Shown here: piece by piece, positions 33,199 to 40,861 of the stretch | Numbering within the stretch: position 1 is the first letter of the stretch | How the letters are laid out: each line of letters starts with the position of its first letter | Assembly: GCA_965246855.1 (NCBI GenBank) | Contig: CBDFFP010000006.1 | Span: 124,001-188,000 of the forward strand | Length of the DNA: 64,000 nt | Source of the DNA: UBA1952 sp965246855 | GTDB taxonomy: Bacteria; Bacteroidota; Bacteroidia; Chitinophagales; Chitinophagaceae | Direction of reading: 5' to 3' | Notes under the pieces: model-generated | Told to the model about the DNA's origin: nothing | Seen by the model: the letters and a program-made list of their open reading frames with translations, nothing else | Databases searched by the model: none | Program-made: the position numbers and the translations under genes

Positions 33199-34470
33199 TT
33201 ACCGAATCATTTCCGTCCGCAGATACGGCTGCAACACTTCGGGAACGCGGATGCCATCGGGCGTTTGGTTCTGCTCCAACAGCGCCGCCACAATACGCGG
33301 CAAAGCCAGCGAAGAGCCATTGAGGGAATGCAACAACATCGTCTTTCCGTTTTCGTCGCGGGTGCGAGCTTTCAGTCGCCCGGTCTGGAAGGTTTCGAAA
33401 TTGGAAACGGAGCTTACTTCCAACCAACGCTCCTGCGCACCGCTCCACACTTCAAAATCGTAAGTCAGCGCCGAGGCGAAGGACATATCGCCGCCGCAGA
33501 GGCGCAGAATTCGGTAGTGAAGCCCGAGGCTTTGCACCAGCTTTTCCACGTGCAAAACCATTTCTTCCAACGCCCTATAGCTGCGCTCCGGCGTGGTGAG
33601 TTGCACGATTTCTACCTTGTCAAACTGGTGCAGGCGGTTCAGTCCGCGCACGTCTTTTCCGTAGGAACCGGCTTCGCGGCGAAAGCAGGGTGTGTAGGCC
33701 GTGAGCTTTAGCGGAAGCTCTTTCGGGTCAGTAATCGTATCCCGGAAAAGATTCGTAACTGGCACTTCGGCGGTGGGAATTAAGTAGAGGTCGTCGGCCC
33801 CGGCGTAATACATCTGTCCTTCTTTGTCGGGAAGCTGGCCTGTGCCGTAGGCCGAAGCGGCGTTCACCATATGCGGCGGCTGCACTTCGCCATAACCGGC
33901 AGCGGTGTTGTAATCCAGAAAGTAGCTGATAAGCACACGTTGCAGCTTTGCACCCATGCCGGTATAAACCGGAAAACCCGCACCAGTGATTTTATTGCCC
34001 AGCTCAAAATCAATCAGCTTGTAGCGGCTCACCAAGTCCCAGTGCGGCATGTGGCCTTCGCCCACAGGTTGCTTTTCACCGCCTGTGCGTACCACTTCAT
34101 TTTCTTCCGGCGTGCGGCCTTGCGGAACGGAATCGTGCGGGATATTCGGCAGTTGCACGAGCAAATCCCCTTGCTCTTTCTCCACCGCTTCCAACTGTTG
34201 CGCCAGCGTTTTGGATTGTTCTTTCAGGCCCGCCACTTGGGCTTTCGCCACTTCAGCTTCGTCTTTTTTCCCCCCAGCCATCATTGCGCCAATACTTTTT
34301 GATGCCGCATTTATTTGCGAAGCCACAGCGTCGTTTTCGCCTTGCGCGCGGCGGCGTTGTTCGTCCAGAGAGAGGATTTTATCTACAACAGACAGGTCGG
34401 CGAAGTTCTTTTTTTGAAGGCCGGCGAGAACGCGATCTTTCTCGGTGCGAAGCAGTTGAAGAGTCAGCAT
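33199..34470 (-). CDS. serS: Seryl-tRNA synthetase
   Basis: 423-residue class II aminoacyl-tRNA synthetase. ATG 34470 was chosen because a promoter box ends 8 nt upstream and the protein then starts at the long antiparallel coiled coil (MLTLQLLRTEKDRVLAG), the tRNA-binding arm. Catalytic core: TGQLPDKEGQMYYA, LIPTAEVPVTNLF (TxE motif), CFRREAGSYGKDVRGLNRLHQF (motif 2), KMxxxE region as YDFEVWSGAQERWLEVSSVSN, and motif 3 as NGSSLALPRIVAALLEQNQ. Charges tRNA-Ser (and tRNA-Sec where present). Confidence 0.97.
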   Translation of the reverse strand: MLTLQLLRTEKDRVLAGLQKKNFADLSVVDKILSLDEQRRRAQGENDAVASQINAASKSIGAMMAGGKKDEAEVAKAQVAGLKEQSKTLAQQLEAVEKEQGDLLVQLPNIPHDSVPQGRTPEENEVVRTGGEKQPVGEGHMPHWDLVSRYKLIDFELGNKITGAGFPVYTGMGAKLQRVLISYFLDYNTAAGYGEVQPPHMVNAASAYGTGQLPDKEGQMYYAGADDLYLIPTAEVPVTNLFRDTITDPKELPLKLTAYTPCFRREAGSYGKDVRGLNRLHQFDKVEIVQLTTPERSYRALEEMVLHVEKLVQSLGLHYRILRLCGGDMSFASALTYDFEVWSGAQERWLEVSSVSNFETFQTGRLKARTRDENGKTMLLHSLNGSSLALPRIVAALLEQNQTPDGIRVPEVLQPYLRTEMIR

Positions 34471-34478
34471 AAGGGGCG

Positions 34479-34487
34479 GCAAAGGTA
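34479..34487 (-). promoter_or_regulatory. -7 box 8 nt before serS (TACCTTTGC)
   Basis: Exact TAnnTTTG match on the minus strand, ending 8 nt before ATG 34470; a leaderless or nearly leaderless transcript is predicted. Confidence 0.65.
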
Positions 34488-34564
34488 GGCGCAGACTTGA
34501 CAGGTCATGTGTAATACAGACCACGGACTATTCGCACCACAATCCCGAAGCAGACTTCCGGCAA

Positions 34565-34720
34565 ATGCCGCATTCTTCTTTTCGCGCCAGCTTTAGTACG
34601 CAGCCCACATTATTGCCCCGCAAGCGCCTGCACCGTCTTTTTGGCGGCGAAGAAGAATTCCTGCAATACCTGATGAACCAAGCGCGCTATTATGGACTGA
34701 GTGCAGACTTTGAGGAATGA
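34565..34720 (+). CDS. Possible small protein, 51 residues
   Basis: Short plus-strand frame from ATG 34565 to TGA 34718-34720. Its C-terminal half (RLHRLFGGEEEFLQYLMNQA, then YYGLSADFEE) has the amphipathic, acidic-ended look of a real protein. The N-terminal half is Ser/Pro-rich and unremarkable. The frame stays open upstream towards 34510 without another ATG, so it could be the tail of an eroded gene. No relative was recognised. It is divergent from serS. Confidence 0.3.
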   Translation: MPHSSFRASFSTQPTLLPRKRLHRLFGGEEEFLQYLMNQARYYGLSADFEE

Positions 34721-34801
34721 GACTTGTCAAGTACTCACAGGAAAAGATGAGGACTCCACAAGTCTCTGCTGGGCTCTAAGCTCAACCCAGCGTTCTTTGG
34801 G

Positions 34802-35011
34802 GCTTACCCCCAAGCACTCGGGGTTTGCCCCCAAAGGTTGGGGGCTTGCCCCCAGTCATTCTCGTCAAACCCCCAAAGGTTCGGGGCAAGCCCCCAGTCG
34901 TTCTCATTAAGCCCCCAAGGGTTCGGGGCAAGCCCCGAGAAGCCGGGGGCAAACCCCGAAGAACGCGGGGCAAGCCCCCAGAAGTTGGGGGCTTGCCCCA
35001 AAGCGTCACTA
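34802..35011. repeat. Array C: 21-bp GC-rich tandem repeat
   Basis: Ten units of exactly 21 bp begin at 34802, 34823, 34844, 34865, 34886, 34907, 34928, 34949, 34970 and 34991. Each has a CCCC run at the same phase, and most end in GGGG or CGGG. At most unit joints this gives a small hairpin GGGG-N4-CCCC (for example GGGGTTTGCCCC, GGGGCAAGCCCC). An inverted pair GAGACTTGT (34719-34727) / ACAAGTCTC (34758-34766) precedes the array. It lies upstream of serS and the small open frame at 34565. Confidence 0.92.
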
Positions 35012-35126
35012 ACAGCAACTTGAAACGGGCGTAATGAGCAAGTCTTGGGCTGTGTTTTAAGCTTGCAAGTCTATCAGCGTACTGCCCGAGGACTTTACAA
35101 CCACTCTATCAAAACCAATAGATATA

Positions 35127-35666
35127 CTATTTTCTCCCAAAGTTTATAACCATCGTAGGACTCACTGCTGCTATCCTTGGATCAGCAGGGGTTATAACGG
35201 AGCAAATTAAATTGGGGCTATCAAATCTGAGTATCATTCCCGGTATAGCTACATCTGGTGCATTGCCAACAGGTTCGCGAATTTGTTTACCATCTAAACT
35301 GTAATCTCTCCATCCAGTCTGTATGTAATTATTAGATTTGTCTATTCTAAATTGGAAATTGTTGGCTGTCAATTGTTTTAGTATGTTCGGATAATCGTAA
35401 ACAATCTCTGTTACTCCAATATGGGTTACCCTACCTGATTTGCTTATCAATGTAATATTGCAATTAATATTAGAGAGTGATTTTGAAAATACTTGCTCAT
35501 CACTATAATTTTCTTTTAGGCTGTATCCTCTTGAAAGAATAAGCTTTCTAGCGTCGTTAGTCTGTTTCCCTAGAAGTTGAGTAACCTCTTTGATACTCCA
35601 CTCTGTTCCTAAAGCATGCTGTTGCAATAGGCAAAGAACAACAATAAGAGTTATGTGCTTAATCAT
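35127..35666 (-). CDS. Small exported protein of unknown function
   Basis: 179 residues from ATG 35666, which places a signal peptide at the N terminus (MIKHITLIVVLCLLQQHALG) and fits the promoter box at 35697-35704; a longer frame to 35699 is less likely. The mature part is of mixed polarity without Cys pairs or repeats. It contains WSIKEVTQLLGKQTND and a segment (ILKQLTANNFQFRIDKSNNY) reminiscent of small proteins that judge line-by-line residuals, but no family was recognised. Base composition is visibly more AT-rich than its neighbours, which could indicate recent acquisition. It is followed by array C, with the atpA terminator upstream. Confidence 0.7.
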   Translation of the reverse strand: MIKHITLIVVLCLLQQHALGTEWSIKEVTQLLGKQTNDARKLILSRGYSLKENYSDEQVFSKSLSNINCNITLISKSGRVTHIGVTEIVYDYPNILKQLTANNFQFRIDKSNNYIQTGWRDYSLDGKQIREPVGNAPDVAIPGMILRFDSPNLICSVITPADPRIAAVSPTMVINFGRK

Positions 35667-35696
35667 TTTGAAACCAAGTTTTGTTGTGGTGAGGCA

Positions 35697-35704
35697 CAAA
35701 AATA
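35697..35704 (-). promoter_or_regulatory. -7 box (TATTTTTG) for the exported protein gene
   Basis: Exact TAnnTTTG match on the minus strand, about 30 nt before ATG 35666. Confidence 0.5.
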
Positions 35705-35780
35705 GCAGCGATTTTTCCCTTAGTGAACTATGGAAGACATCTTCTTCAGAATTATTGCATCAGCAGTAAATTCCCAAACA

Positions 35781-35817
35781 AAAAACACCCGCCTGCTTCT
35801 CGCAAACGGGTGTTTTT
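35781..35817 (-). terminator. Terminator after atpA
   Basis: AAAAACACCCG and CGGGTGTTTTT pair; 15 nt after the atpA stop on the minus strand. It closes the atp operon without atpG. Confidence 0.9.
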
Positions 35818-35831
35818 GTAAAAAATATTGC

Positions 35832-37409
35832 TTACTTAAACTGCACCATTAGGTCCTGCGCCAACTTAGTCATTTTCGCAAGGCTTTCGTCGTTCAGAAC
35901 GCCTTTCTTAAACTCGGCCAAGACTTCCGGCAGTTGCGCGTCCATCTCGCGGAGGAACGCATCTTCAAACTGACGCACTTTGTTCACCGGAACCTCGCGC
36001 AGCAGATTGTTGGTGCCGAGGTAGATAATCGCTACCTGCTGCTCTACGCGGTAAGGCGAAAACTGCGGCTGCTTCAGGATTTCTACGTTGCGCGAGCCTT
36101 TGTCAATTACGTTTTTCGTCGCTGCGTCCAAGTCGCCACCGAATTTGGAGAACGCTTCCAGCTCCCGGTAAAGGGCTTGGTCCAACTTCAGCGTACCCGC
36201 CACTTTCTTCATGGATTTAATCTGTGCGTTCCCACCCACGCGACTCACCGAGATACCCACGTTAATTGCCGGACGGATACCGGAAAGAAACAGGTTAGAT
36301 TCCAGGAAGATCTGGCCGTCGGTAATGGAGATTACGTTGGTTGGGATGTACGCCGATACGTCGCCTGCTTGGGTTTCAATAATCGGAAGGGCCGTTAGGG
36401 AGCCACCGCCTTTCACCAAATGCTTAATGCTTTGCGGCAAATCGTTCATCGTCTGCGCAATCGCATCGTTGGCAATCACCTTCGCGGCGCGCTCTAACAG
36501 GCGGCTGTGGAGATAAAACACGTCACCTGGATAGGCTTCACGGCCCGGCGGACGGCGCAGCAAGAGCGACACCTCGCGGTAAGCCACGGCTTGCTTGGAA
36601 AGGTCATCATAGATCACCAGCGCCGGACGGCCTGTATCCCGGAAAAACTCGCCAATCGCTGCACCCGCAAATGGTGCGTAGAACTGTAGCGGAGCCGGCT
36701 CGGACGCGCCTGCCGCCACAATCGTGGTGTAGGCCATTGCGCCGTTGTCTTCCAGCGTTTTCATCACCTGCGCAATCGTAGAAGCTTTCTGCCCAATCGC
36801 TACATAAATGCAATACACCGGCTTACCAGCAGCATAAAATTCTTTTTGATTGATAATGGCATCCAGACAGATAGCGGTTTTACCCGTCTGACGGTCACCA
36901 ATTACCAGTTCCCGCTGACCGCGACCAATCGGAATCATCGCGTCAATCGCTTTGATGCCGGTTTGCAAGGGTTCTTTTACCGGCTCGCGGAAGATAACGC
37001 CCGGTGCTTTACGCTCCAGCGGCATTTCATAAAGTTGACCGGTGAGCGGGCCTTTACCGTCAATCGGCTCGCCCAAGGTGTTCACCACACGGCCCACCAT
37101 GCCTTCGCCTACTTTAATAGAAGCAATCTGATTGGTCCGGCGCACTTTCGCACCTTCGCGGATATTGCCGGATTCTCCCATGAGTACCACGCCCACATTG
37201 TCTTCTTCCAGGTTCAGGGCAATAGCGCGCACGCCGTTGTCAAACTGCACCAACTCGCCTTGACGCACACTGCTCAGGCCATAGACGCGGGCAATGCCGT
37301 CGCCGATTTGCAGCACCGTGCCGACTTCTTCAAGGCTGTCGGTATTGTCAAGTGAGGAAAGCTGCTGGCGGAGAATCGCCGATATTTCGTCCGGTTTAAT
37401 GTCAACCAT
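35832..37409 (-). CDS. atpA: ATP synthase F1 subunit alpha
   Basis: 525-residue alpha subunit of F1, the non-catalytic nucleotide-binding subunit. Start at ATG 37409 (MVDIKPDEISAILRQQL); the longer frame to 37535 is not supported. P-loop GDRQTGKTA is present, as are PIGRGQRELVIGDRQ, VAIGQKASTIAQV, ALVIYDDLSKQAVAYREVSL, RRPPGREAYPGDVFYLHSRL and ISITDGQIFLE. It is the last gene of the operon. In most Bacteroidetes atpG follows atpA, but here a terminator comes directly after. Confidence 0.97.
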   Translation of the reverse strand: MVDIKPDEISAILRQQLSSLDNTDSLEEVGTVLQIGDGIARVYGLSSVRQGELVQFDNGVRAIALNLEEDNVGVVLMGESGNIREGAKVRRTNQIASIKVGEGMVGRVVNTLGEPIDGKGPLTGQLYEMPLERKAPGVIFREPVKEPLQTGIKAIDAMIPIGRGQRELVIGDRQTGKTAICLDAIINQKEFYAAGKPVYCIYVAIGQKASTIAQVMKTLEDNGAMAYTTIVAAGASEPAPLQFYAPFAGAAIGEFFRDTGRPALVIYDDLSKQAVAYREVSLLLRRPPGREAYPGDVFYLHSRLLERAAKVIANDAIAQTMNDLPQSIKHLVKGGGSLTALPIIETQAGDVSAYIPTNVISITDGQIFLESNLFLSGIRPAINVGISVSRVGGNAQIKSMKKVAGTLKLDQALYRELEAFSKFGGDLDAATKNVIDKGSRNVEILKQPQFSPYRVEQQVAIIYLGTNNLLREVPVNKVRQFEDAFLREMDAQLPEVLAEFKKGVLNDESLAKMTKLAQDLMVQFK

Positions 37410-37449
37410 TGCGAAGGGATATTTAGAATTGTCTGTAAATAAAAATTTC

Positions 37450-38019
37450 CTACGAAGCCAGCACTTGGCTGATGTAGAGATTGTCTTTGAATTGCTTACG
37501 CACTTCGCCCAAATCGCGGCGCACGGAAGCGTCAATGGAGCGGTCTCCGAGTTCCAGAATAAAGCCGCCTATGATAGACGGATCTATTTTTTCTTCCAGT
37601 TCCACCGTGTAGCCCGGCATCGCGGCTTCGGCTTTCGCTTTCAGCGTTTGTTTCAGGGCATCGTTGGCAGGAGAAGCGGTGATCAGGCGTGCCGTGCGAA
37701 TGCGTTTCAGTTCTTTATACTGCGCAATAAAAGCAGTGGTGATTTCCGGGAGGACGTTTTCGCGGCCTTTAGACGTCAGCAGTCGTGTGAAAGCAGAAGA
37801 CAGTTTGCTGATTTTTTCACCGAAAAGCGCGTTCAGAACGGCGTTTTTCTTGTCGGCTTTTACAACCGGGCTGCGAAGCATCTGAAGAAGTTCCGGGCTG
37901 CTCTGCACCGCGTTATGCATCATTTGCATGTCGCCCAGCACTTGGTCCAGACTGTTTTGTTCCTGCGCCAAGTCTAGAAGACTTTTGGCGTAGCGGCCAG
38001 CAAGACGGGGATTTTGCAT
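37450..38019 (-). CDS. atpH: ATP synthase F1 subunit delta
   Basis: 189-residue stator subunit (OSCP) linking F1 to the peripheral stalk. N terminus MQNPRLAGRYAKSLLDLAQE and the C-terminal signature IIGGFILELGDRSIDASVRRDL are typical of AtpH. It sits between atpF and atpA with gaps of 97 and 40 nt. A stretch at 38040-38110 before it repeats the word GCGGTAAT and contains GCATTCTCCACATTCTCACAT, but no regulatory function is evident. Confidence 0.95.
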   Translation of the reverse strand: MQNPRLAGRYAKSLLDLAQEQNSLDQVLGDMQMMHNAVQSSPELLQMLRSPVVKADKKNAVLNALFGEKISKLSSAFTRLLTSKGRENVLPEITTAFIAQYKELKRIRTARLITASPANDALKQTLKAKAEAAMPGYTVELEEKIDPSIIGGFILELGDRSIDASVRRDLGEVRKQFKDNLYISQVLAS

Positions 38020-38116
38020 GAGGGGAATTCGGTAATTAGATTAATGCGGTAATGCGGTAATTAGGCGAGTACGGTGAGGATTTTCTAAAGATTTCCGCAT
38101 TCTCCACATTCTCACA

Positions 38117-38611
38117 TTAATTCAAAGTCAGGTCTTTCGCCAGCGATTGCGCGTAATTGTTTTGCGCACCGTCGCCTTGCAGTTTTTCACGCAGGATGCG
38201 CTCGGCAATGTTGATAGAAAGCTGTCCGATTTCGTTGCGCACTTCGGTAATTGCCGCCATTTTGTTATTCTGAATTTGCAGGCGCGCATCTTCAATCATT
38301 TTGTCGGCAGCAATTTTTGCCTCGCCTTTTGCTTTGGCAATCATCGCGTCGCCAGCTTCTTTGGCTTCGCGCAGCATCGTGGTGCGCTCTTCGCGGGCTT
38401 GATTAAGCATCTTTTCATTTTCATTTTTCAGCTTTGCCATTTCCGCACGAACTTGGTCAGCTTGGGCAATAGAGTCGGCAATGCCACGCTCGCGCTCGCC
38501 CAGTCCTTTCAGAATAGGCTTCCAGGCAACAGAACGAAGAATGAAGAAAACGATGATAAACGCCAGCAGCGTCCATACAAATAAGCCTAATTCAGGAGTT
38601 AACAGTCCCAT
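38117..38611 (-). CDS. atpF: ATP synthase F0 subunit b
   Basis: 164-residue peripheral-stalk subunit: one N-terminal transmembrane helix (GLFVWTLLAFIIVFFILRSVAWK, about residues 8-30), then a long charged coiled coil to the C terminus (DQVRAEMAKLKNENEKMLN and onwards) that dimerises and binds delta. Standard length. A hairpin separates it from atpE upstream. Confidence 0.95.
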   Translation of the reverse strand: MGLLTPELGLFVWTLLAFIIVFFILRSVAWKPILKGLGERERGIADSIAQADQVRAEMAKLKNENEKMLNQAREERTTMLREAKEAGDAMIAKAKGEAKIAADKMIEDARLQIQNNKMAAITEVRNEIGQLSINIAERILREKLQGDGAQNNYAQSLAKDLTLN

Positions 38612-38701
38612 AAGGAGAAAACTTTAATAGAGAAGTACGGAAAAAATCTTTTTTCTTTTTCACCGGAAAAATCCCGGAAATCTACACTTTCAAAAAGGAA
38701 A

Positions 38702-38736
38702 AACAACGCCCGTTGCCCTCTGCGCGGGGCGTTGTT
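38702..38736 (-). terminator. Hairpin with T-run between atpE and atpF (partial terminator?)
   Basis: AACAACGCCC (38702-38711) pairs with GGGCGTTGTT (38727-38736); minus-strand flank TTTTTCC. It stands 30 nt after the atpE stop and inside the operon, so complete termination is unlikely unless atpFHA has its own promoter. A leaky terminator or 3' stabiliser would favour excess c subunit. Confidence 0.7.
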
Positions 38737-38766
38737 TTAGGTGCTTTTTGTTCTTTTGAAGAACGA

Positions 38767-39015
38767 CTACTTCAGGGCAGCGAGCAGGCCGGCGATAACG
38801 CCGAACAGTGCAACGCCCTCAATGAAGGCAGCGGTCAGGATCATGGCAGCGCGGATATCACCGGCAGCTTCTGGCTGACGAGCGATGCTTTCCGTAGCGC
38901 CTTTACCGATTTGGCCGATACCGACACCGGCAGCCAGCGCTGCGATACCAGCACCAACAGCGCCGAGGCCGTTACCTGTAGTGGCTTCAAAAAGAACTGT
39001 GTTCAACAATGACAT
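38767..39015 (-). CDS. atpE: ATP synthase F0 subunit c
   Basis: 82-residue proteolipid forming the rotating c ring: two hydrophobic helices (about 17-40 and 54-80) joined by the polar loop ARQPEA. The ion-carrying carboxylate is Glu66 in AAFIEGVALFG. It is followed by Gly, not the Ser/Thr seen in sodium-type rings, so proton coupling is inferred. High glycine content in the first helix (GLGAVGAGIAALAAGVGIG) is normal. Preceded by the GTTGGAAT repeat and followed by a hairpin, so its mRNA segment is delimited on both sides. Confidence 0.96.
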   Translation of the reverse strand: MSLLNTVLFEATTGNGLGAVGAGIAALAAGVGIGQIGKGATESIARQPEAAGDIRAAMILTAAFIEGVALFGVIAGLLAALK

Positions 39016-39059
39016 AGTTGAATGGGATTGGGGGGTGAAAAAAGAAAAGAGGTGAGTTG

Positions 39060-39215
39060 GATTGTTGGAATGGCTAAAGCCGTTGGAATGTTTGATGCAC
39101 TTCGTGCGTTGGATTGTTGGATGTATATAACGTTGGAGGATTTATATATTGGCAAAATAGCTTTGTAAGTTTCTACACCACAACGCGAAGCGTGCAACTT
39201 TCCAACGCGAAGCTT
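39060..39215. repeat. GTTGGAAT word cluster with TTCG mini-hairpins, copy 2
   Basis: Between atpB and atpE: GTTGGATT, GTTGGAAT, GGCTAAAGCC, GTTGGAAT, GCACTTCGTGC, GTTGGATT, GTTGGATG, and further on TCCAACGCGAAGC and TTCCAACAGC. Same words and hairpin style as 16947-17150, although inside an operon. Confidence 0.7.
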
Positions 39216-39222
39216 CCAACAG

Positions 39223-40482
39223 CTACGCGATGATTTCCTGCGTACCGACATTATACTGTTGGCCTGTCTCGGGGTTATGCTTGTGAAAACCACCTTCTAC
39301 GTCATGGTCGTGGTGATGGGCTTCTTCTACCGCTTGTCCCACAAAAACTGCCGTGAGGTTCGTGAAGATGAATGCCTGAATCGCCGCTACCAACAGTTCT
39401 AGGAAGAACATGAAGATAGAAAACGCAATAGATACGATAGAGAAGCCAAAACCTGCACCCGGACTAGCACCCATTTTTCCGAAGATGAAAATCATGGAAA
39501 TGATGGATAGGATAATGATGTGTCCCGCGAGGATGTTCGCGAAAAGACGAATCGTAAGGGCAATCGGCTTGATAAACAAGGAGATAATCTCAATGGGAAC
39601 AAGCAGAAATTTTACGGGAAGCGGAACACCCGGTGGGTTCAGCAGGTGGCCCCAGAAATGTTTGTTGCCGCTCACCAACATCACAATAAACGAAATAAGC
39701 GCCAGCGCCGCTGTTACCGCCACATTGCCCGTGAAATTTGCGCCGCCCGGAAACAGACCCAGCAAATTATTTATCCAAATAAAGAAGAAAATCGTGAGCA
39801 GTAAGGGCATATAGTGGATATACTTATTGCCGATATTCGGCTTCGCTACTTCGTCGCGCACAAAGGTGATGACTACTTCCAATGCATTCTGAAAACCTGT
39901 TGGTGCTGACTTAGAGCCAATGCCGCGCTTGTATTTCCGGCCCACCGCGCTCATGATAATCAAGAGCAGCACCACCGAAATCAGCATGGAAAGCACATTC
40001 TTCGTAATGGAAAAATCATACACCTGCACGTTTTTATCCATCATGCCATCCGGCCTTGCTGCTATAATCTTGCCTTCTTTCAAGTCAGCCAGTTCTTCGG
40101 CAGTGATGGCAAAACCGCCTGGCATATTGGGTTCCGCCATTTTTGCCATTTCTGATTGGTAGTGTTTATCCACCAATCTGTAGCCCTTGTATTCTTCGCG
40201 GTGGCCTTCATGACCAAAGCGCGAGGAAGAAAAAACGCTCAATCCGCGTTGCGGGCTGTAAAGAATTACCGGCAGTGGCAGCGTCGCATGCGTTTCGCCT
40301 GTGGAGAAGAAATGCCATTCGTGCGCATCTGAAATGTGGCCGAAGATGGTTTCGCCCGCGTTGAATTCTTTGGCTTCTGTGCCACCTTCGTGCGGTGCGT
40401 CGTGCTGCGCAAAAACCGCCGTTTGGGAAACGCCGAGAATACAGGAAACGGAAAAAAGGAAACGTAGAAAAGCAGCGCGCAT
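39223..40482 (-). CDS. atpB: ATP synthase F0 subunit a
   Basis: 419 residues from ATG 40482 (a TTG at 40494 is also in frame). This is longer than the roughly 270 of E. coli because of an exported, His- and Glu-rich N-terminal extension with its own signal peptide (MRAAFLRFLFSVSCILGVSQ), a known feature of Bacteroidetes a subunits. The core has the half-channel helices: INNLLGLFPGGANFTGN, ISLFIKPIALTIRLFANILAGH (with the essential Arg in LTIRLFAN) and LLVAAIQAFIFTNLTAVFVG. The C-terminal tail is His-rich (AHHHDHD). It is the first gene of atpBEFHA; promoter box at 40543-40551. Confidence 0.95.
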   Translation of the reverse strand: MRAAFLRFLFSVSCILGVSQTAVFAQHDAPHEGGTEAKEFNAGETIFGHISDAHEWHFFSTGETHATLPLPVILYSPQRGLSVFSSSRFGHEGHREEYKGYRLVDKHYQSEMAKMAEPNMPGGFAITAEELADLKEGKIIAARPDGMMDKNVQVYDFSITKNVLSMLISVVLLLIIMSAVGRKYKRGIGSKSAPTGFQNALEVVITFVRDEVAKPNIGNKYIHYMPLLLTIFFFIWINNLLGLFPGGANFTGNVAVTAALALISFIVMLVSGNKHFWGHLLNPPGVPLPVKFLLVPIEIISLFIKPIALTIRLFANILAGHIIILSIISMIFIFGKMGASPGAGFGFSIVSIAFSIFMFFLELLVAAIQAFIFTNLTAVFVGQAVEEAHHHDHDVEGGFHKHNPETGQQYNVGTQEIIA

Positions 40483-40542
40483 AGAGTCGGTCAATCTTCT
40501 TTCAGCAGAGGAATTTTTTGGATTACCCTTCTGAAATTTTGC

Positions 40543-40551
40543 GCAAAGGTA
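40543..40551 (-). promoter_or_regulatory. -7 box (TACCTTTGC) for the atp operon
   Basis: Exact TAnnTTTG on the minus strand, about 60 nt before the atpB ATG. Confidence 0.55.
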
Positions 40552-40645
40552 ACAGGCACGGGCGAAAAAAGGAAAGCGGTTTTTTAGAGTGGTTTTGAAG
40601 GGTGTAAAAATGTAGGGCTGTACGAGCGGAGCGCCCCATCGTTGC

Positions 40646-40735
40646 TGTCGTTCCGACGAAGGAGGAATCTGTTTGGATGCGATTGTCTAAGCTTAGCCAC
40701 TTGATTTTAGGAGAGCCTCCTTCGTCGGGATGACG
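40646..40735. repeat. Palindromic repeat (CCGACGAAGGAGG type)
   Basis: GTCGTTCCGACGAAGGAGG at the left end, CCTCCTTCGTCGGGATGAC at the right. Related to the 52.2, 52.4 and 56.5 kb elements. It lies in the 380-bp spacer between the atp promoter and the TonB receptor gene, which holds no gene. Confidence 0.75.
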
Positions 40736-40780
40736 GAACATTATTGGGCTTCCTACTTACAACAATCATCTACAAAAAAC

Positions 40781-40836
40781 TTTGTCATCCTGTAAGGGCC
40801 TTTGCGGGTTGCAGAGATCCTTTCAGGATGACAAAA
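40781..40836. repeat. Short palindromic repeat (GTCATCCTG type)
   Basis: TTTGTCATCCTG (40781-40792) and CAGGATGACAAA near 40824-40835 form inverted ends of a 56-bp element just after the TonB receptor stop. It may also act as its terminator on the minus strand. Confidence 0.65.
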
Positions 40837-40861
40837 GACAGGACAAGCCAGCGCGCGTTCC

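Noticed and set aside
34701..35034. Small proline/glycine heptad-repeat proteins in array C on both strands
   Set aside because: A 21-bp period without stops opens nearly all frames. No start, promoter or conserved peptide singles one out.
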